Program-made: the position numbers and the translations under genes
Source of the DNA: Strix aluco
Lineage: Eukaryota > Chordata > Aves > Strigiformes > Strigidae
DNA: 64,000 nucleotides
Reading direction: 5' to 3'
Assembly (NCBI RefSeq): GCF_031877795.1
Contig: NC_133954.1
Coordinates: 6,477,256 to 6,541,255 of the forward strand
Shown here: piece by piece, positions 1 through 9,181 of the stretch
How the letters are laid out: each line of letters starts with the position of its first letter
Position numbering within the stretch: the stretch's first letter is position 1
The notes under the pieces: generated by a model
Database searches by the model: none
The model's input: only the letters and a program-made list of their open reading frames with translations
Told to the model about the DNA's origin: nothing

Positions 1-116
1 TGTGCAGACCAACTGCGTGGTGGTGTGGCATGGCTCACCCCCCCACTTCACGGGGCGCTGGGATGACCGGAGCTGCCTGGAGGAGAAGCACGGCTACATC
101 TGCCAACGGAGCATAG
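1..116 (+). CDS. MRC2: MRC2 exon (partial at window edge): end of a C-type-lectin-like domain, probably CTLD6
   Basis: The frame reads through TNCVVVWHGSPP, GRWDDRSC and KHGYICQRSI, a typical C-terminal CTLD block (WNDxxC...ICQ) that matches MRC2/Endo180 as I know it. The exon ends in phase 1 (ATA G) at a GT donor at 117-118. Joined to the next exon the sequence reads SI-D-PSLS, as in the mammalian protein. The 5' boundary lies at or before position 1: a possible acceptor-like TGTGCAG sits at 1-7, so the true exon start cannot be decided. MRC2 is a type I endocytic receptor of the mannose-receptor family that binds and internalises collagen and is the uPA-receptor-associated protein. Everything upstream (signal peptide, ricin-type domain, fibronectin II domain, earlier CTLDs) lies outside the window. 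Confidence 0.9.
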   Translation, partial: CRPTAWWCGMAHPPTSRGAGMTGAAWRRSTATSANGA

Positions 117-545
117 GTAGGGGGGGGACGAGGGGGACAGCCCCAGCTTGCTGGGGACCTGCCACCACCCCCCCAGTGCCCCATGCTGCGGTGGGGCTGT
201 GGCTGGGGAGCTGGGGGCAATCGGCTCAGCTTGGGGGGAGCTTGGGGTGCTGGAGGAGCTTGGGGAGACAGGCTTGACTCAGGGAGGGGGAGTCCCTGGT
301 CCCAGCCGTTTGTGGGGCAACCCCAAACCTGTGCACGCCAGCCTGGCTCGGTGTGTCCTGTGGGGATGGGCATCCTGACAGGTGGGGGTGGCAGTGGGGT
401 GTCACTGCTCGTCATCTCTGGGGACATGGCCTCTGCACCCTCCCAGGGATACCCCGGCTTGGGGGGGGGATGGATGAGGGGGTGACCACCTCTGGAAGCG
501 GGAGCATCCTCTGTGCCCTCTGACCGTGTCTCTTTGCTCCCCCAG
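117..545 (+). other. MRC2 intron, G-rich
   Basis: This intron runs from a GT donor at 117 to an AG acceptor at 545. It is strongly G-rich on the + strand with many GGGG runs and low-complexity CTTGGGG/GGAG repeats near 200-275. Other MRC2 introns (785-872, 1042-1247, 1398-1685, 1806-2157, 2338-2746, 2774-3292) are likewise short and GC-rich. No extra exons are visible in them. Confidence 0.8.
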
Positions 546-784
546 ACCCGTCCCTGAGCCCCGCGCGGACGCCGTACCCCCCCTCGCCCACCGGCACCCT
601 CTTTTACCACAACAGCACTTACCGCATCCTGCAGAAACCCCTCAGGTGGCACGAGGCGCTGCTGCTCTGTGAGACCCTCAACGCCACCCTGGCCACCATC
701 CCCGACCCCTACAGCCAGGCTTTCCTCACCCAGGCCGTCAGCAGCCTGCGGGCTCCGCTCTGGATCGGGTTGGCCAACGACGAG
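546..784 (+). CDS. MRC2: MRC2 exon: linker and first half of CTLD7
   Basis: The acceptor TTTGCTCCCCCAG precedes 546 and the donor is GAG|GTGAGG at 784/785. The frame gives DPSLSP, a Pro-rich linker, then FYHNSTYRILQKPLRWHEA, LLLCETLNATLATIPDPY and APLWIGLANDE, which is the N-terminal half of a CTLD with its WIGL core motif. It matches MRC2 CTLD7 (mammalian LLQKPLRWHDALLLCE). There are two N-glycosylation sequons, NST and NAT. The exon is intact and very GC-rich, like its neighbours. Confidence 0.95.
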
Positions 785-872
785 GTGAGGAAAGGGGGCA
801 GGCACCTGGGGCAGGGGTCCCCAGGGGGTCACGGCAGCACCCCCCCAGCTTCTCCTCCCATTGGTTCTCCAG

Positions 873-1041
873 GGAGGCCGGAGCTACTCATGGCTGACGG
901 AGGAGAACCTCTTCTACGCCAACTGGCAGGACGGGGAGCCCCAGCAGGTCGCCGGCTGCTCCTACATGGACGCAGACGGGACCTGGCGCACGGCCGGCTG
1001 CGACACCAAGCTGCAGGGGGGCATCTGCCAGCTCCGAGCAG
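873..1041 (+). CDS. MRC2: MRC2 exon: second half of CTLD7
   Basis: It follows a short 88-bp intron (acceptor TTGGTTCTCCAG) and ends GCA G|GTGCTG in phase 1. The frame gives GGRSYSWLTEENLFYANWQ, DGEPQQVAGCSYMDADG and TWRTAGCDTKLQGGICQL, ending CTLD7. The CTLD Cys pattern (GCSYMD...GCDTKL...GICQ) is complete. The DGEPQQ segment sits where sugar-binding CTLDs carry EPN. The motif is EPQ here, consistent with the known lack of Ca-dependent sugar binding outside CTLD2 in this receptor. Confidence 0.95.
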
Positions 1042-1247
1042 GTGCTGCCCCAGGGAGGGGGGCGGCACGGGGGCTTGGTGCAGGGTGGACCAGGTGGGGA
1101 GCAACCAAGGGTTGGAGGTGGCCTCCCACCAGGGACCTTCTGGAGCTCTGTGCGCATGCTTGTGGGGCTGAGTGCCCCAATGTGCTGTGGGACCCTGACA
1201 CCGTGTGCCCCTCCACCCACCCCCAATGCACCATGTGCCCCCCCCAG

Positions 1248-1397
1248 GTGCCCCCCGCACGCACAAGTGGAGCTACAGTGGCAGCTGTCCCAAATCACTG
1301 GAGGACTCGTCCTGGATCCCCTTCCGGGACCACTGCTACACCTTCCACATGGAGATCACCCTGGGGCAGAAGGACGCCATGAGGAGGTGCCAGAAAG
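1248..1397 (+). CDS. MRC2: MRC2 exon: start of CTLD8
   Basis: The acceptor is a C-rich tract ending CCCCCCCAG and the donor is AAA G|GTACGG. The frame starts in phase 1 and reads GAPRTHKWSYSGSCPKS, SSWIPFRDHCYTFHMEIT and GQKDAMRRCQK. These are the opening cysteines of the last CTLD, with the conserved WIPFR-HCY-FHME block of MRC2 CTLD8. All three MRC2 introns around this domain are phase 1, which is typical of exon-shuffled lectin domains. Confidence 0.95.
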
Positions 1398-1685
1398 GTA
1401 CGGGGGGGGCTGTGGTGACAAAGAGGGGTGATGTGCCCTGGGAAATGGAAGAGGGCGGGGTCCCCAGGATGCCTGTGGGTGCAGCAGAGCACCCTTGAAT
1501 GGAACCCCTGTCCCTGGACCCCTGTCCAGCCTTGGTCAGGCATCATCTCCATGCTGTTACATCTTGGAGTTCCCCAGCTACCACGTGGTTCACGGGTGGT
1601 TCCTCAGCTTTGTTCCCTTGGGCACTGCTGCTCCCGAGCTCCCTCCTCTGAGCTCTGGGCTCTTCCCTGACACTTTCCTCTGCAG

Positions 1686-1805
1686 TTGGCGGCGCGGTGT
1701 TGTCCATCCAGGACGAGATGGAGAACGTCTTCGTGTGGGAACATCTCCAGGCGTACGAGGGCCCGTCCAAGGGTGCTTGGCTGGGCATGACCTTCAACCC
1801 CAAAG
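1686..1805 (+). CDS. MRC2: MRC2 exon: CTLD8 core
   Basis: The acceptor TTTCCTCTGCAG precedes 1686 and the donor is AAA G|GTACGA. It encodes VGGAVLSIQDEMENVFVWEH, LQAYEGPSKGAW and LGMTFNPK, the alpha2/WLG core of CTLD8. It is almost residue-for-residue like the mammalian MRC2 segment (GGAVLSILDEMENVFVWEHL, AWLGMNFNPK). The frame is open and both splice phases are 1. Confidence 0.95.
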
Positions 1806-2157
1806 GTACGAGGAAGGAGTGAGGTTTCAGATATTCCCCCTGGCACTGCCATGAATTCCCACCAGGTCTGTGGTGAGCAGAGGAAGCCCTTGGTGGTGGC
1901 ACCAGTGTGGGGGGCTCATGCCATGGTGTGACCAGGATCCCCAGTGCCTCAGGCCGTGCTGGATGTGCCATCTGTGTCCTCCTCTGGCTTGGTGGGGTGG
2001 GAGTGATGGCTTTGAAGCCCAGAGCCTCCTCCAAGATTCAGGAAGGTGGTCTGCAGGCCCTGGTTCCTCTCTATCACACCTCCCTGTGCTTTCTGAACTG
2101 GGGCAAAGATGGGGCGTCCCCTTCAGCCTCCCCAGACCTAATTCTTCCATTTCCCAG

Positions 2158-2337
2158 GAGGCACCTTGGTTTGGCATGACAACACTGCCGTGAACTACTC
2201 CAACTGGGGCCAGCACGACACGGGGCCCAGCATGCTCAGCCAGAACAGCTGCTACTGGATCCAGAGCAGCAACGGCGTCTGGCGCCTGGGCTCCTGCACC
2301 AACGTCACCATGGGGGTCATCTGCAAGATCCCCCGAG
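2158..2337 (+). CDS. MRC2: MRC2 exon: end of CTLD8
   Basis: The acceptor CATTTCCCAG precedes 2158 and the donor is CGA G|GTAGGG. It encodes GGTLVWHDNTAVNYSNWG, GPSMLSQNSCYWIQSSN, GVWRLGSCTNVTMGV and ICKIPR. This completes CTLD8 with its disulphide cysteines and two sequons (NYS, NVT). The match to mammalian MRC2 (DNTAVNYSNWG, CTNITMGVVCK) is very strong. Confidence 0.95.
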
Positions 2338-2746
2338 GTAGGGGCCCCCTGTCCTGCCCGAGGCTCCTGGGCTGATGTGGGGTGAGCTGGGGGTCTGGAC
2401 AGGGTGCTGCAGAGCAGAGCTGCGTCACGCTGGCAGCATCAGCCACACATTTTGGGCAATTCAAGTGTTAGAGGGGTTGTAGGGGCCAGTGCTGGGGTCT
2501 GTAGGTACCGACTGGGCTCAGTGGTGGGCTGTGCATGTCTCAGTGGCTGGGTCAGCACCCTGGGGCAGGATGAGGCTGGGGGGGCCGTGGTGGAGCAGAA
2601 CCAGAGGACCCCACAGCTGAGCATCTCCCAGCATCCGTGCGGTGTGGCGCTGGGAGCAGCAGAGGATGTGGGGCTGGTGGTGCTGGTGCTGGGAAGAGGG
2701 GAGGGAGCGGTGGCTGCGCACTCATCTCTCTGTGTTGCCATTACAG

Positions 2747-2773
2747 TGGAGGAGAGCAGCTTTTCCAGGGCAG
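2747..2773 (+). CDS. MRC2: MRC2 27-bp microexon: juxtamembrane stalk
   Basis: This small exon lies between acceptor GTTGCCATTACAG and donor GCA G|GTGAGTG. It is phase 1 on both sides and encodes VEESSFSRA. Its position between the last CTLD and the membrane helix, and its resemblance to the mammalian stalk segment (EQSSFSPS), identify it. It is too short to be found by ORF length and depends on the strong splice sites and the matching phases. Confidence 0.85.
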
Positions 2774-3292
2774 GTGAGTGGCACCGTCAGCCTGGGCACA
2801 GTACCAGGACCAGGAACTGGTGCTGGGAGGCCGTGCTGCAGCCCAGCTTGTATTAATAAGCAAAGAAATGGTGTTTGCAGGTGGGAAATCCCATTTCCAG
2901 ATGGCTTTGGCCCTGGGTTGGGCCTCCCCAGCAGCAGGAGCCACCCCTCCATGGAGGAGTGTGTCCGGCCAGCCCCTTGCTGGGCTCTCCTGCCCTTGCC
3001 GGCGCTGCCGGGCCAGGCTGGGGGATGGCCACCACATCTGCCGGTGGGATCCCAGAGATCCAGCCCAGGCAGCTGCCAGATGTTCACACACATCAGGAGT
3101 GACCCAGAGAGGCTGCCCAGCCCCAGGAGCTCTGCCATGGGCAGGATGTCCCCAACAGACCAGAGCAGGCTCCGGTCCTGTCCTGCCCCAGAGCCCCCCG
3201 TCTGCTGGAGACCCACCAGCCAAAGCCCGTCTTGCAGGGTGATGGTGGAGGATGGCAGGCTGCCTTTCACCGGCCTTTTCTGCTCCCCGCAG

Positions 3293-3513
3293 CTCTGCCA
3301 GAGAACACGACGGCCATCGCGGTGGTGGTGCTGTCAACGCTGGCGCTGTGCGCCATGCTGGGCATCGCCGTCTACCTGTACAAGCGTCGGCGGAGCGCGG
3401 AGCGGGGCGCCTTCGAGAGCGCCCGCTACAGCCGCACCACCTCCAACCCCAGCGAATCCGCCGAGAAGAACATCCTGGTGTCGGACATGGAGATGAACGA
3501 GCAGCAAGACTAA
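3293..3513 (+). CDS. MRC2: MRC2 terminal coding exon: transmembrane helix and cytoplasmic tail, stop at 3511-3513
   Basis: The acceptor CTGCTCCCCGCAG precedes 3293. It encodes LPENTT, then a hydrophobic helix (AIAVVVLSTLALCAMLGIAV) followed by the basic stop-transfer KRRR. The cytoplasmic tail of about 43 residues contains RGAFESARYSRTTSNPSES, EKNILVSDMEMNEQQD and a TAA stop. The tail is diagnostic of MRC2: the mammalian protein ends EKNILVSDMEMNEQQE. The ILV dihydrophobic signal, known to drive clathrin-dependent internalisation of Endo180, is retained, as is the Tyr in ARYSR. The exon is intact, so the gene end looks functional. Confidence 0.97.
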
Positions 3514-5990
3514 CGGCAGGGGGGACGCTGGGGACGGGGACCTGGGGAGGGGGGAGGATGGAGAGCATCACACACACTATCCCCACGGCGCGCGGGGCAG
3601 GGGCGGCAGCGGGACCGTTGCAGCAGGGCAGGGAGAGGGGCTGGGGTCGGGGTTGGGGTCCGGCCAGGTGGGTGAGCAGGGGGAGCTGGGGTCCCTCCTG
3701 CCCCGGGGGTCGTTGCCACCACCTCCAGGCTTGTCCCCAGCTGCCAGGAGTTTGCCTGCAGCAGCCGTGGAGGCAGTTTCAGGGCTAAAATGTTTCGAGG
3801 AAAGTTGCCCCCCCAGTTCAAGAGCTTTTCGGCGGTGTGAACAGGCTCCGAGACACCTTCCCCTTGGGAGAAGGCAAGTGTGGGTGTTCAGGGCCCTGCG
3901 GCGGGCTCGTTCCCCCCAGGAACCGAGCTGGTGTCGGAGAAGACATCCTCCTGGGCAAGAGGTCTCTAAAGCCCGATCTACCTCCCCTCCGTGCCCAGCG
4001 GCGAGGGCCCTGCCAGCCCCCCATTCCCTCCACCGTGCTGCTCCTCTCCCCCTCCTCGGCCTCGTCCCCCACCTCCAGCAGAAAGCAGCGGAGACGCCGT
4101 CGCAGCAATCTGAGCGTGGACCCCCCCCCCCCCGGCATCAGCGATGGGATCCCCTCTCCTCCCCGGCACATCCCTCGGGCTGCGGCTGCGCCCCCCAGGC
4201 TGGCAGCCAGAGCCTGCCCCGTTTTCTGTTTCCTTTGGTGTGTGTGTCCCCCCAAATAACTGCACGGGGTAGCACCGGAGCAAACGGCTGGCCAGGCCCC
4301 TCTCCGGTGGGAGCACCCTCGGCACCCCAGGCTCCGCGGGAGGAGCTGGGTGCCGTGGCACAAGGCGCTGCCGGGGAGCGGGGCCACCCTCTGTCCCTTG
4401 CCGGGCAGGGACGGCACGGGGCTGGGGTCACTTGCTGCTGGCTGCCTTGTCCAGGCCAGAAGGACGAGCGTCAGGGCTGTAGGGTGGGAGCGATTTGGAA
4501 GCTTTGGTGGTTATCTTGAAAGTTGGGTGGTTTGGTTTTTTTTTTTTTAAGGAAACGATAGCTTTTTTGCTATACTGTATTGAGTGCGTGCTGAATATAT
4601 ACGTTCTTTCACACAGCTGGCTGGGGTGTTTGTGGTTGCCTGTTTTATGTAGAGGAGGAGGAGGAGGAGGAAGGCGATGCAGGGCTAAGCCCCTGCCTGG
4701 CTTTTGAGCTGTGCAGAAGGAGCGGGGGTGCCCTGGGGCTGAGCCATCCTCTTCCCTCAGCTTCCTCCAGCAGCATCCCCGGTGCCAGGGTCAGGACAGA
4801 GGATGCCTGGAGACAGCCAGAGACATTCGGGCCCCGAGGGGGTTTCCCTGCTGGGAATGGGACCCAAAGAGCCCCTTAGACCTCTGAAGTGGGGCGGCAC
4901 AGCCCCTACAAGAGACATTGCATTTAGCCCTCTGCCTCCGAGGCTCGAGTTTTTTTTTTTTTTGTTGTTGTGACAACAATGGGAACTAGCTAATTTTTGT
5001 TACTCTCCTTTTTGACACCTGTGTGGATTTTAAAATCTGTTAATTCACTTAAGCTGGACATTAAGTGTTTAAGAAACTGTTGGGGGGTGGGATGGGGGAA
5101 CAAGGGATCATTGGGGTTTTGTTTACTTTTTGGCAATGTCCAAAAGCCGCCACAACGTTTCAGGGCGAGCAAGAATCTGGAGTGCACGGAGCTGCCCCGG
5201 CTCCATTTCTCTCTCTTGGCTTTCTCTGCATTTATTTTCTGAGGTCCTTTCTGGTTTGGAGCTGTTGGTTTTGTCCGTGAGCCCATGGCTTCCTGACATG
5301 GATGATGGATCCTGAAAAGCCAAGTGTGAATTCCTTCTGGATGCGGTGGCATCCCTGTTGCAGGGATGCTTGGAATAGCAGGGGGGATGCTGGGCTGGAA
5401 GCTGTGCTGCTGGTGGGGACGGAGGTCTGGGATTAACTCCTGGATGAGCAGAGCTGTTCGGATGTCCTAAAAACGAAGGTTGAGGTCAGGATTGGTGGGA
5501 AGGAGTGGGCGAGGAGTGGTGCTGAGGTCGAGGGGTGCAGCTGGGCAGGGTTGGGGCTCGGTTAGAGAAGTGCATGAGACCCTGGGCAGGGTGGGCGCGG
5601 GGAAGCGCTGGGGGTACAGCTGGGACGGTGGTGAGTTACTGCTGCCAGAGGAGAGCTCGTGCCAGGAGAGGCTCAGCGTGCCGGGGGTCAGGAAGGAGGT
5701 CCTGTCGGCATGCAGGAGGCATCGCGCCTGGCTTTCACACAGCCCTACCTGGGAACACCTTGTAAAAGTTTCTTTTTCTTTTTTTTTTTCTCCTTGATTT
5801 GTTCTCTTTCCTCCTTCTCCTTTGCTTTCCAGAAAAGAAATCTGTACAGTCTAGGGGAAATTCTGTATGAGAAGAGTTTTGTCAGCTGTTGGCAGTGATC
5901 AGGATTACGGGAAAAACACATATATGGTTAAGTGGTATCTCCTATCGCCATTAGAATAATGTGAAGAATTGCTTAAAAGGACCCTGTCAA

Positions 5991-6022
5991 TTATATATAT
6001 ATATATATAATATATATATATA
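5991..6022. repeat. (AT)n microsatellite
   Basis: An alternating TA tract with one small interruption, inside the probable MRC2 3'UTR about 55 bases before the candidate AATAAA. Confidence 0.9.
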
Positions 6023-6075
6023 GTTTTGCATTTTTTTACTCTCTGTGGTTTGTAAGATCCTTTTAGAAGCTTGGA

Positions 6076-6081
6076 AATAAA
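6076..6081 (+). promoter_or_regulatory. Candidate poly(A) signal for MRC2
   Basis: A canonical AATAAA lies about 2.56 kb after the MRC2 stop and is followed within 40 bases by a C/T-rich and T-rich stretch. It is the first clear AATAAA on the + strand downstream of the stop that I could find. Confidence 0.55.
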
Positions 6082-6100
6082 ATTTCCTTCCCCACCTATT

Positions 6101-6879
6101 TTCTCCCTTTTTTTTTTCTTTCCTTTTAATTGGGAAAAACAAAAGTTGTCTTTCCCTGTGTCCCTAACTAGTAGCTAATTACACCTACCTGTCTCTAGCG
6201 AAGGAGGCTCAAAGGCCGCCCAGGTGAGGGGGGGTGTTGTATTAATTCCTGGCATTGCTTGGCCGTGTGTCCCGTGGGTATGGTGGCTCTCCACCGCTGG
6301 TTGTGCGAAAGAATCAGCTGGAGGGAGAAGATGAAGGAGAATGGACAACATTTACTTGTGGACGACTCCCAAGTTTGAGGAAGATGTCAGATTGAGCGGG
6401 GACCTTGGAAACGCACTGAAATTTCTGTCTCTCACCAAGGGTGGGGAGGTGGGGCTGTAGTCCAGCTGAACCTGCTCCGTCCTGTAGCTTGTGTGGGAGC
6501 GGTGAACAGTGGACGTGACTGCAGCAGCACCAGCGGCGCTGGCCGGGCTGCAGCATCCCTGGGCGCTGCTGGAGGAAGGCTGCAGGGCTGAGCTGTCCCA
6601 GAGCTGTCACACAAGAGCACTTCTCCTGAAGCAGCGAGATCGGCAGCGTCCCGCTGGCCCACAGCACGGGCATCGCGGCGGGGGCAGCCGCCTGCAGCGT
6701 TTCCGCACACGAGGCTTCCCCCTGCTCGCTCTGCGTTTGCTCAGGGTGCTGATTTCTCACCTGCTTCAGGGCTTCCCCATCCCTTTGGTAGCCTGGGGCT
6801 ACACGCTGATGTGGTTGGGAGAGAAGAGATTTCGACGAGGTTTCACTCAGGTTTGCTGGGGCCATTCAGTTTTGCCTTT
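6101..6879. other. Intergenic stretch between MRC2 and a CR1 element
   Basis: The DNA is GC-moderate. A 183-codon open frame on the - strand (6314-6865) has no recognisable domain and low-complexity composition, so I treat it as chance. I see no gene here. Confidence 0.4.
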
Positions 6880-7403
6880 CATTTGGCGAAGGGTCTTGTG
6901 TCCAGTTTTGGACACCTCAGTACGAGAGAGATCTCGAGGGGCTGGAGCGAGTGCAGAGGAGGGCAACGAGGCTGGGGAAGGGCCTGGAGAATAAATCCTG
7001 TGAGGAGAGATTGAAGGAGCTGGGACTGTTCAGTGTGAGGAGGAGAAGGCTGAGGGGAGACCTCATCACTCTACAGCTCCCTGAAAGGACGTTGTAGAGA
7101 GGTTGGTGCTGGTCTCTTCTCCCAGGTGATTAGTGACAGAACGAGAGGGAACGGCTTTAAACTGCAACAGGGGAGGTTCAGACTGGACATGAGGGGAAAA
7201 TGTTTCCCAGAAAGAGTGGTCAGAGAGTGGAATAGGCTGCCCAGGGAGGGGGTGGAGTCCCCATCCCTGGGTGTGTTTAAGGGTCGTTTGGATGAGCTGT
7301 TGGGGGATGTGGGGTAGGGGAGAACTTTGTAGAGTCGGGCTGAGGGTTGGACTCGATGATCCCGAGGGTCTTTTCCAACCTGGATGATTCTGTGATTCTG
7401 TGA
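6880..7403 (+). mobile_element. CR1 LINE, 5'-truncated 3' end (young subfamily)
   Basis: The element starts near the CR1 block TGTCCAGTTTTGGACACCTC. It runs through the familiar GGCAACGAGGCTGGGGAAGG, the GGGGAGACCTCATCACTCTA block and the AATAGGCTGCCCAGGGAGG block, and ends GATTCTGTGATTCTGTGAT, the 8-bp terminal repeats that define CR1 3' ends. It has no coding capacity. It is about 98% identical by eye to the copy at 8727-9181. Confidence 0.93.
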
Positions 7404-7726
7404 TAAGAGCACAGAGCGGGTGCTTGGAGCAGAAGCTGTAAGGATGCCTTTGGAGGAACAGATGATTTTTCTTTTCATTTTGTTTTTCACCTGAGAGGTG
7501 AGAGGAGCCCGCGGGGGGGCAGCAAGGGCTGCTCCATTTAATTGCAAGCAGCAGTGGAAATAATGCTGAGCAACACTGCAGCGGGGGAAAGGACACTCCA
7601 GTCATCCTCATTCTGGAGCTTAAACACTCTGAGTGACCTGACCTGAATTCAGGTATGCAGTTTCTCTTCAAAGGATGCCCAGTAAAACTTGCACTGCTGA
7701 TTTTAAACAGTGAAGCACAGAATGCG

Positions 7727-7727
<1 letters not shown>

Positions 7728-7761
<34 letters not shown>
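7728..7761. repeat. T34 homopolymer
   Basis: A run of 34 T residues. It could be the poly(A) tail of a minus-strand retrocopy, but no recognisable retrocopy body follows. Length is prone to assembly error. Confidence 0.9.
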
Positions 7762-7767
<6 letters not shown>

Positions 7768-8726
7768 AGATAAATGCAGCCTTTGGAGAGAATAGCATCC
7801 AAAGGCCCTTTCTCACATAAATGAAAAGTCTCCGCCTTTTATCGGCTCTTCTAAACTTGAATTGAGCACACACATTTTAAGGGAGTCAGAAAATTCCATG
7901 AGGTCTGGTTCAGGCTGGGTTCATCTGGAAAAGGATAGGAAATAGCCTTGTTATTTTAATCCCCTTTAATTTCCCTACTGACTACTTAGGAATCAGACAG
8001 AGGGAAGGCAACATCTCCGAGGCAGGCAACTGGAACACTAAAATTAGCCATTGGCAGGGGTGCTTCTTGCCAGCCCCGGGACTAGTAAGGGTTTTGAAGA
8101 GGAACGTCGGTTTTATTTTCAGAAGGAATTTACAGCGTGTCCAAGAAGTGCAGCACACCACACCTAGACTCCAAGGTGGGCTTCATCTGATAAATCTGAG
8201 TCAACCTGGGCTGCTGGCATAGCCTTAGGCTCCCGTCGTCATCAGCTCCGATGCACTCACTGGGTGCTAGTAGGTCTAAACTGGGTGGGATGAATGGTGA
8301 TGTGGAGCGCCCTGTTCTCTTGAGCTGCAGCGTCTGCATCATACCTGATGTTAGGTGAGCAGAATCCTGCTCTAAGAGGCTAATTCCCTCGATTTTGCCT
8401 GCACCAACAGGTAAAAGCAGACTTAAGCTGCTTAGGACTTGCTTATCATCTGCACTGAATGCTTCAGCCCTGCCCTGAGATGGTCCCAGTGTCCCCAGCA
8501 CGTGGAAGGTACACTCGCCGGTCCGGGCAGCGCAGAGGCCGTTGTGCCACGCTTGGTTCTGCTGGGGACATGCCAGCTGTTTTGTCTACGAGCTCTAGCA
8601 CACGAAGGGTGAGGAGCCAGCTGGGCTGAGCCTGCTCTTTACCACTCGGATCCCACACAGCAGCGTCTGCAAAAGTGAGAGTTCGGTGTTAAACATTCAG
8701 GGAAAAGAAAACACTCCGTGGCTATA
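7762..8726. other. Unassigned spacer between two CR1 copies
   Basis: The composition is mixed. Open frames on the - strand at 8130-8501 and 8464-8658 have no recognisable domains or splice context. I see no supportable feature. Confidence 0.35.
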
Positions 8727-9181
8727 GCGAGTGCAGAGGAGGGCAACGAGGCTGGGGAAGGGCCTGGAGAATAAATCCTGTGAGGAGAGATTGAAGGAGC
8801 TGGGACTGTTCAGTGTGAGGAGGAGGAGGCTGAGGGGAGACCTCATCACTCTACAGCTCCCTGAAAGGACGTTGTAGAGAGGTTGGTGCTGGTCTCTTCT
8901 CACAGGTGATTAGTGACAGAACAAGAGGGAACGGCTTTAAACTGCAACAGGGGAGGTTCAGACTGGACATGAGGAAAAAATGTTTCCCAGAAAGAGTGGT
9001 CAGAGAGTGGAATAGGCTGCCCAGGGAGGGGGTGGAGTCCCCACCCCTGGGTGTGTTTAAGGGTCGTTTGGATGAGCTGTTGGGGGATGTGGGGTAGGGG
9101 AGAACTTTGTAGAGTCGGGCTGAGGGTTGGACTCGATGATCCCAAGGCTCTTTTCCAACCTGGATGATTCTGTGATTCTAT
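8727..9181 (+). mobile_element. CR1 LINE, 5'-truncated 3' end (young subfamily)
   Basis: It begins abruptly at AGCGAGTGCAGAGGAGGGCA and ends GATTCTGTGATTCTA. It aligns base for base with 6945-7403 with only about ten differences. The flanks differ from those of the first copy, so this is an independent insertion of the same subfamily rather than a local duplication. Confidence 0.93.

Larger units (their letters stand above)
3514..6100 (+). other. MRC2: MRC2 3' untranslated region
   Basis: There is no plausible coding frame after the MRC2 stop. The first part (to about 4480) is GC-rich. After about 4500 it becomes AT-rich with T runs near 4540 and 4950 and a stretch near 5800-6000 that looks like typical 3'UTR. 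An (AT)n tract sits at about 5991-6022. A canonical AATAAA at 6076-6081 followed by a T-rich tract gives a likely cleavage point near 6100. An earlier, unseen non-canonical site is possible, since mammalian MRC2 3'UTRs are shorter. Extent is inferred. Confidence 0.6.

Noticed and set aside
35..832. 265-codon open frame on the - strand over MRC2 exons
   Set aside because: It is the antisense shadow of GC-rich MRC2 exons. The + strand has clear CTLD homology with splice sites.
6314..6865. 183-codon - strand open frame
   Set aside because: No recognisable domain, no splice or promoter context, biased composition. Treated as chance.
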